Shown one piece after another: positions 1 to 10,600 of a stretch of DNA of 51,664 bases. The stretch comes from Chrysochromulina parva. Lineage: Eukaryota; Haptophyta; Prymnesiales; Chrysochromulinaceae. Position 1 is the stretch's first letter; each line of letters begins with the position of its first letter. Under the pieces are notes generated by a model. The model searched no databases, was not told the origin of the DNA, and saw nothing but the letters and a program-made list of their open reading frames with translations. The stretch spans positions 1 to 51,664 of the forward strand of contig PJAB01000050.1 of NCBI GenBank assembly GCA_002887195.1, in the 5' to 3' direction. The position numbers were made by a program, and so were the translations under genes.

Positions 1-140
1 ACGCGGTCGGGGGTGCGTATACGCAGAAACCTGTGTATACGCGAGGGGGTACGTATACGCACCCGCTGTGTATACGTACTACCGCTCGCGTAAACGCACC
101 TAGCCGCGTATACGCACCCGACGCTGTGTATACGCAGGGA
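1..140. repeat. Degenerate ~18-bp tandem array with GTATACGC core
   Basis: The palindrome-centred core GTATACGC starts at 17, 35, 53, 108 and 128. Variants GTATACGT (70) and GTAAACGC (90) fill the gap, so the cores are 17-20 bp apart. The flanking bases (cacccg, ctgt) also recur. The array may extend left of the window. It ends about 75 bp before the first ATG of the next gene, so it could be upstream regulatory DNA or a simple minisatellite; nothing in the sequence decides this. Confidence 0.8.
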
Positions 141-322
141 CGCGACGAACGTCATGTAACTTGAGCTTTAACACTACAGCGTAAGAGAATTTCGAGTTCC
201 TTTTTGGCCCCATGCCAAACACTGTATTGCTACTGGATACATTGTATGCATGCAATTCAGAAGAAAGTCAAGCGACTTTTGAATGTCACAACCAACATGC
301 ACAACCAACACACAACTGGATC

Positions 323-877
323 ATGGCGCCATGGAACGCCAAGCCAGCGCCGAACGCTCCGGCCAAGGACGGCGGCATCATAGTCGCACTAGTGCTACTG
401 GTTGGAGCTCTAGCGGCCGTGTTCTTTAGCGCCATCGTCCTCTATGCAAGCGCTGACATCGGGCTCACGAAAGAGCAGAAGGAGAAGACCATCCGTGCCC
501 GCCGGATCGCTCGCCTGCTTTCTGGATGGGCCAACGTCGGCAACGCTATGGTGCACGCGCTGCTGATCGGCATGCTGATCGGTGAGGTGGACTCGCCCGT
601 GGGCCCCGCCGTCATGCTGGCAACGAATGCGATTGTAGGCTTCCGGTCGCTCACGGGTGGTGGCATCCAGCTCGCGCTCTTCTGGAACTCGTTTGTCGCA
701 GTGAGGGGCATCCTTTCGCCCATGATTTGGCGCCACTTTCTGGACGTGGGCCTCATATCCTGGCCCTTCCGGGCCGTCTTCCTCTGGCTGGCCATGTTCG
801 CCTTCGAGGTGACAGGCTTCTTCTTCTCCATCGTGGCCTACTGGCTCAAAGACGCCCACACCTTCAAGTCAGATTGA
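323..877 (+). CDS. Small four-TM membrane protein, unknown function
   Basis: This 184-residue protein has about four hydrophobic segments: roughly residues 18-47, 72-90, 112-132 and 145-172. A basic stretch (KEQKEKTIRARRIARLL) follows the first. I chose the ATG at 323 because it has A at -3 and G at +4. An in-frame ATG at 212 would add 37 residues of unlike, AT-richer sequence from a region that reads like 5' leader. The hydrophobic segments and polar loops look like a real integral membrane protein, but I recognise no family. It stands alone, downstream of the GTATACGC array and convergent with the next gene. Confidence 0.7.
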   Translation: MAPWNAKPAPNAPAKDGGIIVALVLLVGALAAVFFSAIVLYASADIGLTKEQKEKTIRARRIARLLSGWANVGNAMVHALLIGMLIGEVDSPVGPAVMLATNAIVGFRSLTGGGIQLALFWNSFVAVRGILSPMIWRHFLDVGLISWPFRAVFLWLAMFAFEVTGFFFSIVAYWLKDAHTFKSD

Positions 878-2118
878 TCCATGATCGCAGGCCGGCCGGA
901 GTCGGGGGCCATCGAGTCGCACCCGCAGCCGTCGTTGCTCATCTTCTGCCACGAAGCTCCAGTTTTACGGCGCCCGTACAGGTCGAACCATTGGTTTTGC
1001 ACGCCCGTGGGCGACGACAGGGAGCTGTCTCTCGACACTGTGCTCTGTCGTCTGTGGATCGTCTGTGGGCAGTTGTAAATTCTATTTACGAAGTCTAGAG
1101 CGTCTAGAGGTCTGCTTATTCTAACCACCTTCAGAATGGTTTTTGTGTGAGCGGGCAGCGGCCAGCGGCAGCGCGACCGGATAAGCGGTCCCTCGACCCG
1201 CGCCCCTCGGAGCTCGGACTGGTGCGGCCGGGACCACCATCCACCTGTGCCACGGTGGGAGGCAGTGCGAGGAGGCGGGTGGCGGCTCGGCTCGGTGCGA
1301 CGTTTGTCTCTGTGGCGTGTGGGCACTTGAATGTGACCGGTTGGCAGCGTGATACGGATGCGACACTCGCGGGTGACGGGTCTCTGACTCCCATGGTCTC
1401 TCCCATGGTCTCTCCGTAACTCTAACGTCCTGTCCAAATAAAATATCACCAAAACTCCAAAAGTTGTATGCTTTCCCCGCTGGGATGCTCCGTCGGCAAG
1501 TTGGAGAGACACACGCATCAAAATGCGAATGAAAATTGACCAGAAACACCAAAACGCAAAAGCAAACGCGTCACATCAGGTACGTCACAGGGTTACGTTA
1601 CGGGGACCACAGTCAATAAAGGACAAGACCACAAGTGGTGACCACACGACAGATACATATGAGTACGCGCAACATGTAGTACGCGCGCCCGGCACGGCAG
1701 CCACCGACGCCGCGCGACACTCGGGTACTATGATAGTAACTTCCTATGGCTGTACGTAGAACGTAGAACGAGTAGCTGTCGAGCATGCGCCCATGCCCAA
1801 TGCGCCCAGCCTTTGCCGCACGCGAGGGCTCGCGGCTGCCGCCTGTTGTAGGGCAGCGTGGCATAGCGCGGGCAGCTTGTGGCCACTGCGCGCTGTAGTG
1901 GCAGACTTTCGATGGCCGACGTGCACAGCCCGCTGTGGTTGTCGACCAACGTGCATCCCGAAGTGCCGCACTTGCGCCGCAGCCGCAGCCGCTCAGCAAC
2001 CTCTGGACGACCCCCAAGCCCGTGATGCAACCCGAACCCCAAGCCCGCAGCCGCCCAGCATCCACATTGACGTCATCGAACCCCTTGTCCTGAGTTCATG
2101 GCGCGGTTCGCTCCGCTG
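878..2118. other. Intergenic region between convergent genes
   Basis: I see no credible gene in these 1.2 kb. Open frames on both strands are short, Arg/Pro/Ser-rich and without a recognisable domain. Both flanking genes should end their transcripts here. The stretch from about 1420 to 1640 is AT-richer than its surroundings. A short duplication (tcccatggtctc twice) lies at about 1390-1413. Confidence 0.6.
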
Positions 2119-2184
2119 TCGAACCTTCCTCGAACCTTCCTCGAACCTTCCTCGAACCTTCATCGAACCTTCCTCGAACCTTCC
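2119..2184. repeat. Six 11-bp tandem units spanning a stop codon
   Basis: The unit tcgaaccttcc occurs six times without gaps (2119, 2130, 2141, 2152, 2163, 2174). The fourth unit ends in ca instead of cc. Read on the minus strand, that single change makes the TGA stop (2162-2160) of the large gene above it. Because 11 is not a multiple of 3, a change in unit number above the stop would alter the reading frame. Confidence 0.9.
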
Positions 2185-3243
2185 TCCGCGCTCGCCACTG
2201 CGTTGTCCTCCGCGTTCTCCTGTGCATCGTCTTCCTTCTGGCCGCTCTGCGCCGCACAAACTAACGAATACGCACCCGCGGCCAGAGTCAGGGCCTCAGG
2301 GGACGAAACCTTCTTCTGAGCTAGGGCCAGGGCCGCTTCCCATTTTGCCGCTTCCCTTTGCACGCAAGCCCTCTTTCGCAATCCCTGGCCCCCGAACTTG
2401 AGCATGTCCTGGCAATTCGCACACTTGCCACATTCGGCTACGAGCAAGCCGGCGTGGTGGAAGGGGAGTCGGGGGAGGGAGTAAGCGCGTCGCTGCTTGA
2501 CGCGGCGGTTGGACGCCTGCGAAACTCCCTTTTCACGCGCCACCGGCGCTTGGTAGCCGTGTAGGCGCCCGTCACGGCGCCTCTCGGCCCTCGCATCCGC
2601 CGCCGTAAAAGCCTCGCCCTCGCCCTCCTCGCTGCCCTCGTTGTACTCTTCGGCGTACCCATCATCAGAGGCGGCAGCACTTGAACCACCGTGCGGCGCA
2701 TGATCGACACCCACGACGACAGCGCCGGGAGAGGGCTGCGACTGCGGCTGCGATTGCGGCTGCGGCATCGGCATCGGCTGCGGCTGTGGGTGCGCAGCAG
2801 GTTGCAAGCTAGGGATCGCGCCGTGGCATGCATTTGCGGCAAGACCAAGTTGCATGGCTATCATGCCACCCTTCCGACGCTGTGGCGCACCGAAGGCATT
2901 GGCACTCGCGCTTGGCACGGCGCTTGGCACGGCGCTTGGCACTGGTGCGAGCTGGCCAGCAGTGGATGCCGCGCTCGAGGCAGCGCCCCAGAAGATCAAG
3001 GCCGACTCAAATGCACGGATGAGGTCTGGAGATAGGGTCTCTTCCCACTCCCATGAATCATGCTCTCTCCCGAGACCGAGCCACGAGACTAGGTACAAGT
3101 GGCCATGGGCATTCGGACCGTGAGTGCCCACACGGCGCGCGAGGATGCGATCGACATAGCGCGGGCCGCTCGGCTGCTGCCACTGCTGCTGCTGCTGGAG
3201 CTGCTGCTCGAGCTGCTGCTGCTGCTGCTGCTGCTGCTGTTTG

Positions 3244-3277
<34 letters not shown>

Positions 3278-3357
3278 TGTGCTGCTGCTGCTGTTTGTGC
3301 TGCTGCTGCTGCTGCTGTTTGTGCTGCTGCTGCTGTTTGTGCTGCTGCTGCTGTTTG

Positions 3358-3391
<34 letters not shown>

Positions 3392-6300
3392 TTAGCTGCT
3401 GCATCTTGTCACGAGCTGCTACTGCTGCTTGCAGGTCGACACGCTGGTGCTGCTGGTAGCTGCTGCTCGACACGGCGCTGCTGCTCGACCCTTGCCAGCA
3501 ACATTTGCCAGCCGCAGCTGACATTTGCTGCTGCTGCTGCTGCGGCGGCGGCGGCGGCGGCGGCTTCGGCTCCAGCGCCTGTGGCGACGCTTGCACTCGC
3601 GGCGGTGCCAGTGTCGGCGGCGCCGCCTGTTGCGACGATGGCGCATCGATCCTCGTCGCGGCTTTGCTCAACATCGTGGGCGCCATCGTGGGCGCCGGCA
3701 TCGTCCCTCGGGCGACAAGTGGAAACTGACTGTGGAAGAGGTCGGACTCCTCTGCGGCTTGGCACGAGGCACGCTCCGGATCCGACAAGAAGAGGAGATC
3801 GCACTTGAACCTGCTGGCCCCGCTGAGCATCACTGAGCTTTGGGGCACTCGACGCCACTTGCCACACGTGTCGCACGTGCGCCAGCCGCGAAGGGTGGGA
3901 GGGGTGGGAGGGGCGGCGGAGGAGGAGGGGGCGGCGGCGGCGGCGGAGGGGGCCGGGGAGGCGGCGGCGGCGGGGGCGGGGGCGTAGATGGGTACGCGGG
4001 GCTGCGAGACTCCGAGGGCTCCCGAGCCAGCCGGTGGACTCGATAAGTATGTGCCTGGGAGATAGGGTGCCATGGCAGGAGCCATGGCAGGAGCATGGGA
4101 GGCGATGCCCATGGCAGGAGCGTGAGAGGCGATGCCCATGGCAGGAGCGTGAGAGGCAATGCCCATGGCAGGAGCGTGAGAGGCAATGCCACGGCGTTCG
4201 CCGATGACTTGTCCATTTATGGTATGGCCGGCGTAGGTGACTCCATAATACCCTGGATGCATGGCATGCGCGGCGGCGGCGGCGGCCTGCTGCGCATGTG
4301 CGGCATGTGCGACATGTGCGGCATGTGCTGCCGCATGTGCTTCGTGCGCGGCGGCGACTGCCTTCCGCTCGTGCGCGGCGTACTGCAAGGCGGCGTATTG
4401 GGCGTGTGCGGCAGGGTCTGCATGTGCGGCAATGCCCGCCATGGGCCTCAGTGAGATAGGCGGGATCGGCACAGTCCCGACCCCGTACACCGCACTCGGG
4501 GTCATCATGTGCATGCCGGGCGGCGCCATCCCGGGCGGCGCCATCCCGGGCGGCGCCATCACGGGCGCCATCCCGGGCGGCAGCACCATGCCGACCGGTG
4601 CCATACCAGGCGCCATGCCGGGCGGTCGAACATTGAGCATCATCATCGGCGCGCCCGGCGTGGCGCCATACTCGTGCAGCGGCCTCCCCGGCATCATCTC
4701 GCCAGGGACTGGTGATTTCGCAACGCCCGGCGCGCCGTAGGAGACTGCAGTCGGAGGTGGCACGATCGGAGCCGGTGCTGGCGCGGGCTGAGCGGAGTAG
4801 TACGGTCCATGCTGGTCGTACCCCGCCGCTGCGCAGATGAGAGGAGGATTCCGTTGGCCCTTGTCAGCAGGAGCCGGCGATCGCTTCTTCCACACGGACG
4901 CCGCCGCCGCCGCCATCGCCGTCCCTTCCGCCGCCGCGGCTCCCGTCATTGTCGATGCTGCGCCCATGGAGAAGGCCGTCGCAGCGTCCGATGCTGTTTC
5001 CGCCACAGCGTCCGTCGGTGCGTCCGTCGGCGCGTCCGAAGCTGCCACCGCGGCCTTGGCCTCACTGGGCGGCGAGAGCACCTTGGCCTCACTGGGCGGC
5101 GAGAGCACCGGCGGCGGCAGTGGCGGCAGTGGCGGCGTCGGAGTCTCATTCTCGCCGGCAGAGGCGGGCAGGAGGGTGGGCGACGAGGGCGGCGAGGGCG
5201 GTAGTGAAGGCGGTGGTTCGTAGAGAAGATCAAGCGTGGTGACGAGCATCGGGTGGTGGTGCGGGGTGACGGAGTTCGGCGTTCCTGGATGCGTCACTGG
5301 CGTCATTGGCGCGACGGCGCTGCTCGAGACGGCGCTCGCACCCGCCGCCGCCGTCTCGGCCGCTGCCTCGCTGCCCGCCGCCGCTGCCGCCGTGCTTCCA
5401 GAGTGTATCTCATCCGTCACCGAGGCAGACTCGTCGGCATTGGACCCATCGTCGGGGTAGGTGTTGGCGCGGCAGCGGAAGCCGACAGGTCGCACCCATG
5501 GTCCGAACATCGAGCAGTTGAGCACATTGCCCTCAGCGTGGCCCTGGGGGAATGAGGGAGGGGATGAGGGAGGGGAGGGTGTGAAAGGAAGGGAGCGGAG
5601 CGGAGGGAGACAGCGCACACGCCGCGGCCCAACTGCACACGCAAATGCATGCATCCAGTATGCATCATGCATGCATCCAGTCTGCGGCCTCTCACCCGCC
5701 ATTGCGGTCCTTGGCAATCCGGGGCAAACAGTGGCAATCACCTGCACGAGGTCGTCGAGTTTGAGGGCCTGCTCGTTGGCATTTAACGTCGAGCGTTCGA
5801 TGATCACGCACCCGCCGCCGCGCGTCAGCACCGCTGCCTTGCAACGTTCGAAGGTACACTCAGCGGCCACGAGAGCGCAGCACCCCGGGTCTAGGCTCAC
5901 CGCATGCGCTGCGTTTGAGATGAGGCAGCGCTCGAGGCGCAGGCAGCCGGCCTCGCGCAGGTGCACGGCGGTCACGGAGCGCGCGCGTCGGCTCGACGTG
6001 ATCGTGCACTCGCGCAGAAGCCATGAGCCACCACGCACGAGCACAGCTGCCTCCATGTAGTGAGAGATCGCTAGGCCCTCGAGCAAGCCCTCGCGCGCCT
6101 GTTCGAGGCCTCCAAAGAGCCAGCCGGGGATGGCCTCCTCCCCACGGCTTGCGGCCGAGCCTGACGCGCCACCCTGCAGGTACAGGCAGCCGACCAGCTT
6201 CACGCCCGGTTCGGCACGCACGTGTAGAGCATGGCCGCACACAATCTGGCCAGACAGTGTTGTGCCCGCGAGGATGCGGATGCGCTCGCCGGCGGGGGCG

Positions 6301-6548
6301 TGCTTGAGCACGTGTGGCGCATTGGAGGAGGAGATCGGCAGCCACGCTGCCGCCCACACGGCCTCTGCGGGCGCGTTTGGCCCGCGGCGGAGCAGCCGCT
6401 GAAAGAACTTGCATGTCGCCAAGAGCCGACGCAGCGCAAGGCCGCACTCGATGTGGCGGCAGAAGTCGAGCGCACAGTCCTCGGACAAGTGCCGTGAGGG
6501 ATCCAAGGGCACGCCCGCGATATCGCGCGGCCCGCCGCGCTCATTCAT
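2160..6548 (-). CDS. Composite chromatin reader: F-box-like, beta-helix, CW, chromodomain, half-CXXC
   Basis: The open frame is 1462 codons, or 1396 if the 198-bp intron at 5741-5544 is removed. Unspliced residue positions follow. About 15-65 is F-box-like (Leu-rich, then WAAAWLP). About 140-275 is a run of short beta-helix rungs such as GGSWLLRECTI and GCLRLERCLI. About 888-945 is a CW zinc finger with CDTCGKWRRVP, then further Cys residues and an acidic EES. About 1049-1122 is polyGln with His-Lys breaks. About 1126-1183 is a chromodomain (YVDRILARRV, YLVSWLGLG, SWEWEETL). About 1370-1400 is the second half of a CXXC finger (CGKCANCQDMLKFGGQG, then C and R). The linkers are Pro/Ala/Met-rich, with repeats such as GIASHAPAM four times. 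CW and chromodomains bind methylated histone H3 and CXXC fingers bind CpG DNA in known families, so a chromatin-targeting role is inferred. One continuous frame supports a single gene, but a fusion of two gene models cannot be excluded. Confidence 0.8.
3179..3400 (-). repeat. Long CAG (polyGln) tract in coding sequence
   Basis: The plus strand shows (CTG)n blocks broken by TTTGTG. On the minus strand this reads as polyGln broken by His-Lys pairs. The tract has well over 50 Gln codons, almost all CAG. It lies between the CW finger and the chromodomain and probably serves as a flexible or self-associating linker. Confidence 0.9.
5544..5741 (-). other. Probable in-frame intron of the composite chromatin gene
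   Basis: On the minus strand the junctions read GTGCAG|GTGATTGCC and CCCCCAG|GGCCACGC, a GT-AG pair 198 bp apart. The length is a multiple of three and contains no stop, so retention keeps the frame. The encoded stretch differs from the protein on either side (many Pro/Ser near its end, a polypyrimidine-like acceptor). A second donor, GGGTGAGAGG, lies near 5695 and could be the real one. Confidence 0.6.
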
Positions 6549-7370
6549 TTGGAAGCGATGAGAAGCGAGCCGGTCTAAATCCTGTCATGCTTGCAGGTCG
6601 CCGGCGACACTCCAGAAAGTTTCCAAGTTTGAGATGTTGCTCGGTGGCTTCCAATTTTGTCCAGGTACACACAAAAAAAGGAAAAAATCGAATGTGGAGG
6701 TCTTATAACAAAGGTATCCCCAAAAATCGAATTCGAGTGACGCTGTGTGGTGCGCGGGGGTTTCGGCTCGGGGATGGGGTCCAAGACGGTCCATCGTTTC
6801 CTTTTTTTATCGACTAACAACACGGCCGCACTGGAATTTGGTCACATACTAGCTAGCAGCTGTAAATCGAATTCGAGTGACGCTGTGTGGTGCGCGGGGG
6901 TTTCGGCTCGGGGATGGGGTCCAAGACGGTCCATCGGTGCGACCGGCACCTCCGCACCTTCGTGATACCAGATGGACCTCGGTCCTCGCGGTGGACCCGT
7001 GGACCACGGTGGACCACACCGTGACCGTCCGGTGACCACACGATCGCTCCCGTCACCGCGTCGTCTGAGAGCGTCCGGTGACCACTCGCGTACGGCCCCA
7101 CGTACCATCGTTAACGCCATGCCTGCCCATGATTAGCAGTCTTACCGTACGTTAGAGTGACTGTCCGATGGCGAGATGTGTACGACTGCGGGTGACTGCC
7201 GTGCGCCGGGGCGAACGTCACGTACTCTTCAACACGTTGTGTTTGATCTTTCAAGAATCAAAATGAAGCGCCGTGATGTTCGACATCGTTCTTCGAGCCG
7301 AGCCCACGACTTACACCTACCCTGAGAGGGACACGACAAGAGTCCGGGAGTCAAGGGAGAGGGACTCCTC
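6549..7370. other. Intergenic region upstream of the chromatin gene
   Basis: This holds the presumed promoter of the minus-strand gene ending at 2160 and the 3' flank of the H+-ATPase. It includes an AT-rich stretch at about 6640-6730 and the 73-bp direct repeat listed separately. From 6980 to 7110 there are short repeats of ggaccac and ccggtgacca. I see no gene. Confidence 0.6.
6724..6936. repeat. Perfect 73-bp direct repeat
   Basis: Positions 6724-6796 and 6864-6936 are identical over 73 bases, as read by eye, separated by 67 bp of unrelated sequence. Each copy contains an EcoRI site (gaattc). I see no terminal inverted repeats or target-site duplication that would mark a mobile element. 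Confidence 0.9.
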
Positions 7371-7515
7371 ACTCCATGCCTCATACCGCCCGTGCCCGCC
7401 GCGCCGATTGCCGTCGGCGCCCGCGCCCTGAGGCTTGCGGCAGGCCGATGGCCCGTCTTAATGAATGGCGCCGTTCCCGTAGAGGAGTGCATGTGAGGAG
7501 AGCTGCTTCGTCAAT
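7371..7515 (-). pseudogene. Decayed tandem copy of the H+-ATPase 3' end
   Basis: This segment matches 7542-7686, the last ATPase codons plus 3' flank, at a constant offset of 171 bp with no gaps. Read on the minus strand it gives TKQLSSHALLYGNGAIH then a stop, against TKQLETRALLGGNGAAH then a stop in the real gene. The frame and stop are kept while several residues differ. I see no acceptor site that would make it an alternative last exon. Confidence 0.75.
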
Positions 7516-7628
7516 TCTCCCTCTCCCTACCCTCTCCCATGACTCCATGCCTCATACCGCCCGTGCCTGCCGCGCCGATTGCCGTCGGCGCCCGCGCCCT
7601 GAGGCTTGCGGCAGGCTGATGGCCCGGC

Positions 7629-10600
7629 TTAATGCGCGGCGCCGTTGCCGCCGAGGAGTGCACGTGTTTCGAGCTGCTTCGTCACTTCAGCTTTGACCGC
7701 CTCGATGACCAGCTTTTCACGCTTCTGGTCTTCGAAGGTCGCCTTGATCTCCTTGTTCTTGCGCACGCGCTCGTCGTTGGCGTTCTTGTCGGTCTGGATA
7801 CCGCACACGTCGAACGCGAAGAGGAGCTTATACATGAGCACCTTGCATACGTCTTGCACGAGGAACCAGAAGATCGTGTAAATCCAGCAGAAGATCACGT
7901 GCTCCGTGTTGAGGCCGACGATCTGGATGTCGAGATTCTTGCCGTCGCCATCGATGGGGTCCTTTCTCCACGCGTCGGCGTTGAAGCGGATGTCCTGGAA
8001 GGGCCAGACGATTGAGAAGAGGGTGGAGAAGAAGGTGGCGAAGGCAGCGGCGCCGGCTACGATAGGGCTGGGGGAGCGGACCCAGAAGGGCCCTTGGGTG
8101 CGCGCGGCGAAGATGGTCCACCAGTCAGAGAGCGAGATCTTGAGGTACATGATGGCGACTACCTGGCCGTACGAGAGCGACGTGCGGAAGCCGAACGTGC
8201 GGATCCACGAGTCGGGGTTCTCGGAGTCGAGCGCCAGGCCGAGGAGCAGTAGCGAGGAGCCGCATGCAACGATCCCGATCCAACCGGCTACGATGAAGAG
8301 GACAGGAAGGTTCCACTTCTCGGGCAGCGGCGACGGGATGACATGGTCGTACGCGATCGAGATGATGGTGGCGTCGTTGAGGATGACGATGACGACGAGC
8401 GCGATCACAGGCAGATTGAACTCTGGCGGGATGGTGAGGCCCTCCTCACGAGGCGTCATGCGGAAGCCGGACGTCTTGTTCATACCACCCGTGCCTTTTA
8501 GCTCGTACACGTACGGGTGGTCGGGAAGGCGGCTGTGGATCTCGTCGTACGCACGCGGGTGGAAAATGAAGACGGCTAAGAAGAAGAAGATGAGCAGCTG
8601 GATCGTGCACGCCACGCGGTAGATGACGTAGTTCTTCATACGCTGCGCAGGGCATCGAGGGGGGCACGGAGGGGAGGGGCCAGAGGCGATGGCAGGTCAG
8701 TACACGGTGGCATGGGAAGATGGAAAGAAGGGCCTTGGCTCGAGGCACGGAGAGGCATGGAATTCGAGGGACATCCCCAAGGAGGCACGGAGAGCACATG
8801 CGTGCAGGGCACCCTCGACGCAGCCTGGGCACCCAGGGAGGCCATCAATTGCAAACAGCATGCCATCAGGGAGAGTATCAATTGCAATCAAATGCCGGGC
8901 ACCCTCGACGCAGCCTGGGCACCGAGCAATGGTGCGCATCCTCCAACCCCAGCCCAACTCTCAATGCACCCTGCCTCCCCTCAGCGCGCCTCCCCACCCC
9001 AACTCACGAACATTCACATGCACACCTGGAAGATGCAGCGCGCGATGATGATGGCGTCGACGATGACGGAAAGGCCTGGGGCGGTCAGCACGAGGTCGGC
9101 GGCCGCGCGGGCCGCGTCGGTCGCGCCCTCGACGGCGATGCCCACGTCGGCCTTCTTGAGGGCGGGTGCGTCGTTCACGCCGTCGCCGGTCATGCCGACC
9201 GACCAGCCTCTTTGGCGAAGCACCTCGACGATGAGGAACTTGTGCTCGGGGTGGACTTGGGCGAAGCCGTCGGACTTCTCGACCATCTCTCCGTAGTCCC
9301 GGCCGAGTGTCGTGGGTGGCTTCTCACCCGCCTCGATATTGGGAAGGTTCTCCGCGGTACCGATGCTGTCGCCCATGCCGAGGGTGCGAGCCGTCTCGCG
9401 CGCGATGGCGCGGTGGTCGCCCGTGATCATCTTGACGATGACACCTTGCTGCATAGCGCGCTCGATGGTGTCTTTAGTGTCGGGGCGCGGCGGGTCGAGG
9501 AAGGTGAGCAACCCCACCATCTCCATCGGCCCGTTTTCGTACTTGCGCGCGATCGCGAGCGCACGGATGCCACGGTTAGCGAGGTCCTCGACACGTACCT
9601 CGAACTTGTGCCCGATTTGCGCCTTGTTGGCATCGGAGCAGAGGCCGAGCACAACGTGCGGCGCGCCCTTCATGATGTCGAACATACGCCCATCGGGACC
9701 CCTGAGCGTGGCTTCTGTACGCTTGAGCTTGGGGCTAAAGGGCTTGAAATCGAGTTGCTCGTGACGGTCGAGGAAGGCGCGGTCGAGGGCCTGCCCAACA
9801 CGTCGCGACCAGGCATGCTCAGAGTGTGGCGCGCGCAGGGTCACTCAAGAGGAGGGATCGGAGGAGGTCCTGCGACGCCAGCCGATGGGCACAAGCAGTG
9901 GCCCTCAGCGGGCCTCAGTCAGTGGCCTTCGAATGTGAATGTGAATCTGAGGAGTGGCCTTCGGGCGCACCGCCGCGTTGAGGACGAGTGTGTCGAGTGC
10001 ATCCTTGGCGGGTTCCTTCCACCTGGTTGCCAGGGCGGCCAGCTCGAGCGGCTGGGCGCCCGGTGCGTAGGCCTCGACCTCTTGCAAGACCATCTTGTTG
10101 AGGGTGAGGGTACCTGCGCGCCAAGGGGCGGGCGCTCAGACGAATCAGTATGGCGGGAGCTGGGCACTCTGAGCTGCAGCATATACCTGTCTTGTCCGAG
10201 CAGAGGACTGTCATGCCTGCGAGCTGCTCAATGGAGGAGAGGCGTGCGACGATGGCCTTCTGCGCCGCGAGCAGGCGAGAGCCGAGGGCCATCGTGGCGG
10301 TGCACACGACCTGCATCGCGATCGGGATCGACGCGACCAGCAGCACCACGCAAAACGAGACCGCGGGCCAAAAGGTCTTGAGGGAAAAGCCGTCCTTGAA
10401 CATGAGGTAGGCGCCGGCGATGCCGACGAGGAGTGACGACATGTAGAGAAGGATCTTGGTGATCTTGATGATGACGCGCTGGAAGTTGCCCACGTCATGG
10501 GTTGAGCTGATCAGGGCGGCCGTCTTGCCAAAGAACGTATTGATGCCCGTAGTCGCGACAGTACCGTCCGTCTCACCCGCCACAATCGTCGAACCCATCT

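Noticed and set aside
838..1521. 227-codon minus-strand open frame
   Set aside because: Arg/Ser-rich with no domain or plausible composition; it overlaps the end of the membrane-protein gene.
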